From contig CAMDOL010000079.1 in assembly GCA_945903615.1 (NCBI GenBank), positions 1 through 6,554 of the forward strand: a DNA stretch of 6,554 nt, given 5' to 3'. Of the stretch, positions 1-5,615 are shown in pieces (within the stretch, counting starts at the first letter, position 1; each line of letters opens with the position of its first letter). The position numbers and the translations under genes are program-made. Origin of the DNA: Rickettsia typhi (GTDB taxonomy: Bacteria; Pseudomonadota; Alphaproteobacteria; Rickettsiales; UBA1997). Under the pieces are notes generated by a model. The model did not search any database. It was not told the origin of the DNA and saw nothing but the letters and a program-made list of their open reading frames with translations.

Positions 1-30
1 TTACTGCCCAGTTAACTTTTTCTGCTTTTA

Positions 31-158
31 ATTACCGTCGGTTTTAACCGACGGATAGAAGAGCTAACTAAACAAGGGCTTTAGCCCAATACTTCTGATG
101 TCGGGCTAAAGCCCAGTTTTTTTTAACCTCTTAACCGTCGGTTAAAACCAACGGTAAT
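31..158. repeat. Nested inverted repeat flanking a terminator hairpin
   Basis: The 24 bases at 31-54 are the reverse complement of 135-158 with one mismatch, and weaker matching continues a little further outward. Each arm is also a palindrome by itself: at 35-54 a 9-base stem (CCGTCGGTT / AACCGACGG) closes on a 2-base loop, and 135-154 is the same with one mismatched pair. Between the arms lies a separate 12-base perfect stem (76-87 with 103-114). The DNA can therefore fold either as three hairpins in a row or as one long stem enclosing the middle hairpin. This layout resembles small dispersed palindromic elements of the MITE or Rickettsia-palindrome kind, but no second copy is visible in the window, so mobility is only inferred. 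Confidence 0.8.
76..124 (+). terminator. Rho-independent terminator
   Basis: GGGCTTTAGCCC at 76-87 pairs perfectly with GGGCTAAAGCCC at 103-114 across a 15-base loop, and a run of eight T residues (117-124) follows two bases after the stem. On the opposite strand no comparable T run follows the stem, so termination is expected for + strand transcripts. It would end an operon whose last gene lies left of the window or in its first few bases, and it would insulate purK from that operon. Confidence 0.75.
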
Positions 159-257
159 TCAAAGACGACAAATTATATCGAAAAAATTTCTGATACCTGT
201 TGAACCATTTGTTAACAAGGGTTTTAAGAGTTTTAGTGTTGGGCTAACCAGACAGTA

Positions 258-285
258 TTGGCACAAGCTCTATGAAATTTATAAA
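258..285 (+). promoter_or_regulatory. Putative sigma70-type promoter of the purK operon
   Basis: TTGGCA at 258-263 matches five of six bases of the -35 consensus and TATAAA at 280-285 matches five of six bases of the -10 consensus, with a 16-base spacer. A start site 6-9 bases past the -10 box would fall at about 291-294, on or just before the purK ATG at 294, implying a leaderless or nearly leaderless mRNA. A weaker alternative is TTGAAC at 200-205 with TTTAAG at 223-228 (17-base spacer), which would give a leader of about 60 bases. Confidence 0.45.
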
Positions 286-293
286 TAAATTTT

Positions 294-1376
294 ATGTTCA
301 AAAAAAATAATGACAAAATTTTAAAACCAAATTCCACTATCGGAATTTTTGGTGGCGGACAGTTGGGAAGAATGGCTTGCAGCAATGCTCACAAGCTTGG
401 TTATCGCACTATAATTTTTTCTGATGTTGAAAATTCTCCCGCTAGTTTTGTTACGAACAAAACCATTGTTGCTGATTATTTAGATCAAAAATCTCTGCAA
501 CAATTTGCCGATCAAATTGATATTGCTACTTTTGAATTTGAAAATATTCCAGTGGCGGCGGTTGAGTTTGTGGAGGCTCAAAAGCCGGTTTATCCTAGTG
601 CTGACATTTTAAAAATTACTCAAAATCGTTTGCACGAAAAAGATTTCTTAAATCAAATTGGCGTTAAAACGACAGATTATTTAGCGATTAATTCGTTTGT
701 AGATTTACAAAGCGGTGTGCAAAAATTTTCTCATCAAGGAGTTCTAAAGACAATCACAATGGGTTATGACGGTAAGGGACAACTCGTTTTAAATCTACAA
801 AGTGATTTGACAAAAATCTGGGAGAACTTCTGTGGTGCAAAATTAATTTTGGAAAAATTTGTTAGTTTCACTAGCGAAATTTCTGTGATTGTGGCGCGTA
901 ATATCCAAGGAGAGATTGCTTGCTATCATCCGCTCACCAACATTCACAAAAATGGAATTTTAGATTGCAGTTTTTATCCAGCAAAAATTAATCACAAAAC
1001 TTCGCAAAGTGCAGTTGAGATTGCTAGCAAAATTGTGCATAAATTAGATCTTATTGGACTTTTGGCGGTAGAATTTTTTGTGCTGCAAGACGGAAGTTTG
1101 TTAGTCAATGAATTGGCCCCGCGTCCACATAATTCTGGGCATTTTTCAATGGATGCTAGCAACACTAGCCAATTTGAACAATTAATTCGAGCCATATCTG
1201 GTATGCCTTTAGGCAATGTTGATTTTCACTCTAAGGGTTATATGCAAAATTTAATTGGTGATGATGTTTTACAAACCGATACATATCTAGAAAATAAAAA
1301 AGCCAAGCTACATTTATACGGCAAAGATAAAATTGCTGCGGGCAGAAAAATGGGGCATATCAATTTTTTGAACTAA
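294..1376 (+). CDS. purK: 5-(carboxyamino)imidazole ribonucleotide synthase (PurK)
   Basis: PurK is an ATP-grasp enzyme that carboxylates aminoimidazole ribonucleotide with ATP and bicarbonate to N5-CAIR, the substrate of PurE in de novo purine synthesis. It acts in the cytoplasm. The N-terminal dinucleotide-fold motif GGGQLGRM is at residues 20-27. The ATP-grasp part shows YDGKGQ at 158-163, EKFVSF starting at 187, and the family signature NELAPRPHNSGH at 272-283. The C-terminal motif RKMGH is at 351-355. At 360 residues the length is normal for the family. The ATG at 294 is the first in its frame after a stop at 282. It gives about 15 lysine- and asparagine-rich residues before the usual PurK start, but no closer in-frame ATG exists. 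No Shine-Dalgarno sequence precedes it. purE, its usual partner, is not in the window and could lie to the left. Confidence 0.96.
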   Translation: MFKKNNDKILKPNSTIGIFGGGQLGRMACSNAHKLGYRTIIFSDVENSPASFVTNKTIVADYLDQKSLQQFADQIDIATFEFENIPVAAVEFVEAQKPVYPSADILKITQNRLHEKDFLNQIGVKTTDYLAINSFVDLQSGVQKFSHQGVLKTITMGYDGKGQLVLNLQSDLTKIWENFCGAKLILEKFVSFTSEISVIVARNIQGEIACYHPLTNIHKNGILDCSFYPAKINHKTSQSAVEIASKIVHKLDLIGLLAVEFFVLQDGSLLVNELAPRPHNSGHFSMDASNTSQFEQLIRAISGMPLGNVDFHSKGYMQNLIGDDVLQTDTYLENKKAKLHLYGKDKIAAGRKMGHINFLN

Positions 1377-1379
1377 ATA

Positions 1380-2348
1380 ATGGATCGCAATTCACTTCTT
1401 TTACAATTTATAAAACAAAATAATCTGCAAAATTATCAACTTGAAAAAGTTGCTGGCGATGCCTCGTTTCGCCACTATTTTCGAGTGGTTGGCGATAATA
1501 AATCTTTTATAATTATGGATGCGCCACCACAGTATGAAGATGTTCGCCCCTTTTGTAAAATTGCCGAATTTTTAGTAACAAATAATTTCTCGGCACCACA
1601 AATTTTTGCTAAAGATTTTGAAAATGGTTTTTTGCTTCTAGAAGATTTTGGTGATGACAGCTATCGCAAAGTTTTAGAAAAAAATCATTCCATTGAAGAG
1701 AAAATTTATAGTGACGCAGTTGAATTGCTGGTTGATTTGCGTGGCATAACCCCACCACAAAATTTACCAATTTATGATCATAAATTATTGCTCAGAGAAG
1801 TGATGTTATTTGTGGATTGGTATTTGCCCAATGTTGTAAAGAAGCCTTTATCAGCAGAGCAAAAACAAGAATTTGAAAACATTTGGCTCAATTTATTTTC
1901 TCGTTTAAGCCCTCCAAATATGTTGGTTCTAAGAGATTATCACGCGGATAATTTGATGCTTTTAAAAAATAAAGTTGGAGTTAAAAATCTTGCCACTGCC
2001 AATGTGGGATTGCTTGATTTTCAAGATGCGGTAATTGGCGTTGGTGCTTATGATTTGGTCTCGCTTTTGGAAGACGCCAGAAGGGATGTGGATGTGAATT
2101 TGCAAGAAAAAATGTTGCAACATTATTTTAAAAAATCAAACTTCGATAGAGACCAATTTTTCCTCGATTATCAAATTTTGTCATTGCAAAGAAATATAAA
2201 AATTATTGGCATTTTCTCGCGTTTGGCATTTCGAGACAATAAAAAAAATTATTTGAATTTTCTGCCGCGAGTTTTTGGTTATGTTAATTCGAGGTTAGAA
2301 AGTCAAGCTTTTCAAGCAATCAAACCTTTTATAATAAACTATGCGTAA
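1380..2348 (+). CDS. amgK: AmgK-like N-acetylmuramate/N-acetylglucosamine anomeric kinase (aminoglycoside phosphotransferase fold)
   Basis: AmgK phosphorylates the anomeric carbon of MurNAc or GlcNAc so that peptidoglycan sugars can be recycled to UDP-MurNAc, usually together with the uridylyltransferase MurU. The N-lobe has GDASFRHYFRV from residue 26 and MDAPPQYEDVRPF from 46, both typical of this family. The catalytic loop LRDYHADNLM at 184-193 gives a catalytic Asp186 and a metal-binding Asn191. LLDFQDAV from 211 supplies the second metal-binding Asp213. The C-terminal stretch with KIIGIFSRLAFRD is also conserved in the Pseudomonas-type proteins as I recall them. The length of 322 residues is close to that of those homologues. 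The gene starts 3 bases after the purK stop, so the two are almost certainly co-transcribed. Neither murU nor tsaE, its frequent neighbours, is visible. The family call is firm, the exact sugar substrate is inferred, and no Shine-Dalgarno sequence is seen. Confidence 0.84.
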   Translation: MDRNSLLLQFIKQNNLQNYQLEKVAGDASFRHYFRVVGDNKSFIIMDAPPQYEDVRPFCKIAEFLVTNNFSAPQIFAKDFENGFLLLEDFGDDSYRKVLEKNHSIEEKIYSDAVELLVDLRGITPPQNLPIYDHKLLLREVMLFVDWYLPNVVKKPLSAEQKQEFENIWLNLFSRLSPPNMLVLRDYHADNLMLLKNKVGVKNLATANVGLLDFQDAVIGVGAYDLVSLLEDARRDVDVNLQEKMLQHYFKKSNFDRDQFFLDYQILSLQRNIKIIGIFSRLAFRDNKKNYLNFLPRVFGYVNSRLESQAFQAIKPFIINYA

Positions 2349-2859
2349 CAGTTTTTATTCATCAATTGCAAAACAATTAAAACAAGATCAAGAAGAATTG
2401 GCAGAGGCGGAAGAAATTACCAAAACCGTTTTTCCGGTTCTTGATGGGTTAAAAAAAACACAAATTGTTGATCCGGTTATTTTAAAAACCAAACTTGCTA
2501 AACTTGATCCCCAATATCGCGATGCAGTTTATGGTTTGTGCCGCATCGCAATTGATGGCGGCCCTGAAGGTTCTTTTATAGTTTTGGATCCAGAGAAAGC
2601 TTTATCCTTGCTTGACGAAATTGAAGTAGAAGAAGAGCTAAATAATAAGCAAAAAAAGAACAGTAAATTTATTTTCGGAATTACTAAAAAAGTGGCAGCG
2701 GCAATTAAAGGTTTGGTTCTGGCAAAATTATCTGCCTTGTGCCACTTGGTGAATGATGTGGTTATTAAAAAAGTTCTTAGCGTCCCATCTGATAAGTTGA
2801 AAGCCACGACAATAGAAGTGAGCCCTCTGCACAAAAAAGCGAATTATCGTCCAAGATAA
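2341..2859 (+). CDS. Hypothetical protein, third gene of the purK-amgK operon
   Basis: I do not recognise this 172-residue protein. Its ATG lies inside the last codons of amgK, and the two genes overlap by 8 bases (ATGCGTAA), which suggests translational coupling. It has no signal peptide. Residues 10-26 are strongly charged (KQLKQDQEELAEAEE) and probably helical. A middle part (about 43-98) contains DPQYRDAVYGLCR and an acidic cluster at 92-99. A lysine-rich linker at 103-109 leads to an alanine- and valine-rich, probably amphipathic stretch at about 110-146, and the C-terminus is basic. There are two cysteines, at 67 and 134. The overlap and same-strand operon position support it being a real gene. 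Its 3' end overlaps the end of the convergent permease gene by 16 bases. Any functional assignment would be a guess. Confidence 0.7.
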   Translation: MRNSFYSSIAKQLKQDQEELAEAEEITKTVFPVLDGLKKTQIVDPVILKTKLAKLDPQYRDAVYGLCRIAIDGGPEGSFIVLDPEKALSLLDEIEVEEELNNKQKKNSKFIFGITKKVAAAIKGLVLAKLSALCHLVNDVVIKKVLSVPSDKLKATTIEVSPLHKKANYRPR

Positions 2860-3659
2860 TTTTTTATTTTATTATAATTCAGCCCAATAAATAAGGCGGT
2901 TATGGTGGTTAAATATCCCATCAACTGTGCCGCAGAAGGTTTGGAAATATAGCCTAATAAAGCGTGCAGAACTTTTCCAAAAATTCCCTCTTCAGAAATT
3001 AAAAATGAACTATCCCAAAGTGGATATGCTATTGGTGAAATTAAATTGGCATTAGATAAAAAGCCAATTGCACTTGCCACCATTCCGGCGGCTAAGAAAA
3101 TCAAAAGCCAGCTGGTGATAGTAAAAAAATGACGACCCAAAACTTTGATCATTCCATAATAAAGCGCAAAGCCAACAAGAACTCCCAAAGCAAGACCAAT
3201 TGCCGCACCGAGCATTAAATCAAAAACACTATCACCAGAAACAAAAGAGCCGTAGCTGAATAAGACAATTTCTGCACCTTCGCGAAGCACAGCAAAAGCT
3301 ACTACAGGCATTAATGCAAAAAGTGATTTATCGCCTTCTAATACTGATCTGCCTAATTTTTTTAAGTTCGCGGAAATTTGTTTGCCATATTTGCTCATCC
3401 AAATTACTGTCCAAGCAATCATTGCTGATGATGCCAGTAGAATGGTAGCGTTGAAAATTTCTTGCCCAGTTCCATCTAGTGAAGAAGAGATATTATCGGT
3501 GAAAAAAGCGAGCAAAACCGCACCCAAAACCCCAAGCCCAATGCCAGCAAAAATCCATTTATTGCGACCTCTTATTCCTTCTGTTGCGGCAACTAAAATG
3601 CTAATTACTAAAGAGATTTCAAGAATTTCTCTGAAAACGATAATGGCAATTTTTAACAT
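2844..3659 (-). CDS. FTR1/EfeU-family iron permease
   Basis: This is an inner-membrane iron transporter of the FTR1/EfeU (oxidase-dependent iron transporter) family. The protein has 271 residues, the usual size of bacterial EfeU. Both family iron-binding RExxE motifs are present, REILE at residues 10-14 in the first helix and REGAE at 126-130 in the fourth. Seven hydrophobic segments can be read at about 5-25, 36-53, 70-88, 114-136, 147-170, 180-200 and 243-262, matching the seven-helix topology of EfeU. No EfeO or EfeB partner gene is next to it, so it may work alone or with partners encoded elsewhere. A near-perfect Fur box 16 bases before the start codon indicates iron-dependent repression. 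No Shine-Dalgarno sequence is visible, and the gene stands alone as a transcription unit. The family is secure, but whether it moves ferrous or ferric iron is not readable from sequence. Confidence 0.92.
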   Translation of the reverse strand: MLKIAIIVFREILEISLVISILVAATEGIRGRNKWIFAGIGLGVLGAVLLAFFTDNISSSLDGTGQEIFNATILLASSAMIAWTVIWMSKYGKQISANLKKLGRSVLEGDKSLFALMPVVAFAVLREGAEIVLFSYGSFVSGDSVFDLMLGAAIGLALGVLVGFALYYGMIKVLGRHFFTITSWLLIFLAAGMVASAIGFLSNANLISPIAYPLWDSSFLISEEGIFGKVLHALLGYISKPSAAQLMGYLTTITALFIGLNYNKIKNYLGR

Positions 3660-3675
3660 ATATTTTAGTATGATT

Positions 3676-3694
3676 GATAATGATAACCATTATC
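3676..3694 (-). promoter_or_regulatory. Fur box upstream of the iron permease
   Basis: GATAATGATAACCATTATC differs from the classical 19-base Fur consensus GATAATGATAATCATTATC at a single position. The palindrome extends to 3675-3695 with 8-base perfect arms. It ends 16 bases before the permease ATG (3659), so a promoter reading leftward would overlap it, for example a -10 like CATACT at 3672-3667. Fur-iron binding should then block transcription when iron is plentiful. No gene on the + strand begins nearby, so the permease is the only visible target. Confidence 0.88.
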
Positions 3695-3757
3695 ATTTTA
3701 GTGGTGGATGATTGAGAATCAAGGAAATAATAACCCTAGACACTGTTAGCTAATTAA

Positions 3758-3805
3758 TTTTGCCTTAGATTTTGCCTTAGATTTTGCCCTAGACTTTGCC
3801 CTAGA
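3758..3805. repeat. 12-base tandem repeat, four copies
   Basis: Four adjacent copies of TTTTGCCTTAGA are seen: two exact, then TTTTGCCCTAGA and CTTTGCCCTAGA, with a partial fifth copy (TTTTG) after 3805. They start at the inner edge of the left terminal repeat and form the outer part of the AT-rich insert. Two more diverged copies can be read in inverse orientation at its other end, near 3893-3916. On the - strand the repeat reads through as a lysine-, serine- and alanine-rich mini-frame. Confidence 0.85.
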
Positions 3806-3916
3806 TTTTGGCATATTTTTAGTGATTTTTTCTTAAATTTTTTTGGAATATCAGGAATATTTTAAAAAAATTCAAGAAAAAAAGAGCAAAAATAGGGCGA
3901 AATATAAGATAAAATT
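3762..3916. repeat. AT-rich palindromic insert in the left arm of the larger element
   Basis: This stretch has no counterpart in the right arm. It is itself an inverted repeat: 3826-3851 pairs with 3857-3882 at 23 of 26 positions around a 5-base loop, and two of the three mismatches would be G-U pairs in RNA. Weaker matching continues outward to the ends, where AATTTTGCCTTAGA (3756-3769) faces the reverse complement of 3903-3916, AATTTTATCTTATA. It looks like a second small palindromic element that landed in the first. No clear target-site duplication is seen. Confidence 0.6.
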
Positions 3917-3979
3917 ACGGGTTGTTTTATTAATGGGTTGATAATATAAAATAAAACTTGGCAAAACTCGGTGTGATCA

Positions 3980-4131
3980 CCCTCCCGCCTTAAGGGAGGG
4001 TCAAACGACAAGGTCGTTTGGGGAGGGGTTAAAAATCTATCAGTTAGAAAATAAATTTATTTTTTTATTTTATATTTCTAACCCCTCCCCAAACCAGCAA
4101 GATGTTTTGACCCTCCCTTAAAGCGGGAGGG
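3980..4131. repeat. Paired GC-rich hairpin units in inverted orientation
   Basis: Two related units face each other. The left one has CCCTCCC (3980-3986) with GGGAGGG (3994-4000), followed by a perfect 8-base hairpin CAAACGAC / GTCGTTTG (4002-4009 and 4013-4020). The right one has CCCTCCC (4111-4117) with GGGAGGG (4125-4131) and a diverged version of the second hairpin. GGGGAGGGGTTA at 4020-4031 pairs perfectly with 4079-4090. Their base composition contrasts sharply with the AT-rich surroundings. None is followed by a proper T run, so I do not call them terminators. Confidence 0.75.
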
Positions 4132-4150
4132 CCTCAAGGGGGTGATAACA

Positions 4151-4180
4151 CCGAGTTTTACTGAGTTTTGCCGAGTTTTT
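4151..4180. repeat. 10-base tandem repeat, three copies
   Basis: CCGAGTTTTA, CTGAGTTTTG and CCGAGTTTTT stand head to tail. The matching place in the left arm (3952-3971, read in the opposite sense) has only two copies, TAAAACTTGG and CAAAACTCGG. The arms therefore differ by one repeat unit, suggesting slippage after the inverted structure was formed. Confidence 0.8.
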
Positions 4181-4236
4181 TTTATATTATCAACCCATTA
4201 GTCAAACAATCCGTAAAATTAATTAGCTAACAGTGT

Positions 4237-5607
4237 CTAATTCATCACCCAATCTGGATCAGTTGCACCTTCGTTTTCAGAGGTTGGAAGCTCTCTTTCA
4301 AAACCAGTCATAACATCAATAATATTAAGTTTTGGAATACTGCCTTTACCGTAAGTGCCATTTTTGCGACTATAAATTATATAACGACCAGATGGTGACC
4401 ATTTGGCGCCTTCAACCAAATATCCGCTGGTTAAAGTTTTTTCATTTCTGCCATCAACATCAATAACGCCAATACTAAATTGATTGGCTTGCAATTTAGT
4501 AAAAGCAATAAATTTACCATCTGGCGACCACATTGGTTTGGAATAGCTAGCACTATTGGTGCTGATTTTTTTCACATTGCTGCCGTCAGCATTCATAATA
4601 TAAAGCTGCTCACTACCGCTGCGATCAGAGCTGAAGACCAAATTTTTACCGTCTGGAGAATAAGATGGGGTGGTGTCGATTGCCTTGGTGTTGGTTAATC
4701 GAACAGTTTGGTTGGTGAATAAATTCATTTGATAGATATTGCTGTTGCCGTTTTCAATCACTGAAAAAGCGATCAAATTAGCATCGGCTGGGCTTACGGT
4801 TGGAGCAAAAGTTGTGCCTCTAAAACTTCCAACTTTACGCATCAAGGCATTTTTGGTATCAAGGCTGTAGATTTGTGGTTTTTCACTAAAGAATCTGACG
4901 AATAAAACCTCATCTTTTTGGCGAGAAAAAATTGGTGTCAAAACTAAATCACGACCATTGGTTAAGTAGCGGCGATTCTCGCCATCAAAATCCATAGTCA
5001 CAATTCTTTTGACTCTTTTAGTAGCGCTGCCACTTTCAGCAATGTAAGCAATTTTACTATCAAAATGTCCCATTTTTTCACCAGTGGCGGCTTTAAAAAT
5101 TTCATCCGAAATTAAGCTCGACATTTTTTTATAATTACCCTTATTGGAAGAATAAAATTTTCCAAATAATTGTCTTTCATCCACAACATCCCAGAGACGA
5201 ACCTTAATTTCCAAATCTCCAGACGGTTGCGCAAGTGGTGACGAGTGCAGAGCAGATGAGGCTTGATTAAAATTGCCATCAATAACTAAAAGCATTCCAA
5301 CCCCAGCGCTGCTATAGCGAACAAAATCGGGAACTTTTTCAATTGACAAATCAACTGCGGCAACCCCATCTTTTTGATCAATATCAAATAAATCAGTGCT
5401 TTTTAAATTTCGCCTTACTCGCGATAAAATTTCTTCCACATCAGCATTAATCATACCAGCCTGAGGATTATTTTTTTCAGTAGTGTTGATAAGAATTCTG
5501 GTTTTGGGAATATCTTTGTTATCAATTCGAAAATTAATTGCAGCGTTGGCGCTAGTGGAGAAGCTCAATAAAAATATAACAACTAAAAGTGATTTTTTAT
5601 ATTTCAT
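4237..5607 (-). CDS. tolB: Tol-Pal system periplasmic protein TolB
   Basis: TolB is the periplasmic partner of Pal and TolA in the Tol-Pal machinery, which keeps the outer membrane attached and helps it constrict at division. The 456-residue protein starts with a Sec signal peptide: lysines at 2-5, a hydrophobic core at about 7-16, and a likely cleavage after ANA (residues 20-22). Residues 23-175 form the N-terminal domain. The rest is a beta-propeller with repeated blades, seen as YSPDGKNLVFSSDRSG (from 316), WSPDGKFIAFTK (from 360) and WSPSGRYIIYSRKNG (from 403). The gene begins 8 bases after the hslV stop, so the two are probably co-transcribed. pal, often the next gene, is absent. The TAG stop lies inside the terminal repeat of the palindromic element, and the C-terminus (DPDWVMN) may be slightly shortened. 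No Shine-Dalgarno sequence is visible. Confidence 0.95.
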   Translation of the reverse strand: MKYKKSLLVVIFLLSFSTSANAAINFRIDNKDIPKTRILINTTEKNNPQAGMINADVEEILSRVRRNLKSTDLFDIDQKDGVAAVDLSIEKVPDFVRYSSAGVGMLLVIDGNFNQASSALHSSPLAQPSGDLEIKVRLWDVVDERQLFGKFYSSNKGNYKKMSSLISDEIFKAATGEKMGHFDSKIAYIAESGSATKRVKRIVTMDFDGENRRYLTNGRDLVLTPIFSRQKDEVLFVRFFSEKPQIYSLDTKNALMRKVGSFRGTTFAPTVSPADANLIAFSVIENGNSNIYQMNLFTNQTVRLTNTKAIDTTPSYSPDGKNLVFSSDRSGSEQLYIMNADGSNVKKISTNSASYSKPMWSPDGKFIAFTKLQANQFSIGVIDVDGRNEKTLTSGYLVEGAKWSPSGRYIIYSRKNGTYGKGSIPKLNIIDVMTGFERELPTSENEGATDPDWVMN

Positions 5608-5615
5608 TTTTCAAG

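Larger units (their letters stand above)
3737..4239. mobile_element. Composite palindromic (MITE-like) element with 25-base terminal inverted repeats
   Basis: The 25 bases at 3737-3761 are the perfect reverse complement of 4215-4239. Inside them, about 3911-4031 and 4079-4220 form long imperfect arms: 3911-3950 pairs with 4181-4220 at 35 of 40 positions, then come 10-base tandem repeats, a CCCTCCC/GGGAGGG hairpin, and a perfect 16-base block at 4016-4031 with 4079-4094. The centre (4032-4078) is AT-rich. The left arm alone is interrupted by about 155 bases at 3762-3916. Removing these makes the junction read as in the right arm. There is no transposase and no convincing gene, so any movement would need an enzyme encoded elsewhere. 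Together with the permease promoter region this accounts for the gene-free stretch 3660-4236. Confidence 0.75.

Noticed and set aside
1..47. Possible 3' end of a gene entering from the left
   Set aside because: All three + frames stop within 47 bases and the fragments are too short to recognise, so no gene can be supported even though the terminator at 76-124 suggests one ends nearby.
127..288. Open frame before purK that could be the tail of an upstream gene
   Set aside because: It runs through the terminator-side inverted repeat arm, follows a stop at 124-126, has no ATG start, and shows no resemblance to PurE or another protein.
992..1216. - strand frame inside purK
   Set aside because: It lies wholly inside a confidently assigned purK and has no recognisable motif.
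2529..2834. - strand frame antisense to the hypothetical gene
   Set aside because: The + strand frame has an operon position and an overlapping start typical of real genes. The antisense frame is low in complexity (serine and phenylalanine runs) and shows no features of its own.
3382..3711. + strand frame antisense to the start of the iron permease
   Set aside because: It covers the permease coding region and then the Fur box. Its protein has no motif, and the opposite strand is certain.
3980..4131. CRISPR array or rho-independent terminators in the GC-rich repeats
   Set aside because: The units are inverted rather than direct, there are no regular spacers, and no T run follows the GC-rich stems.
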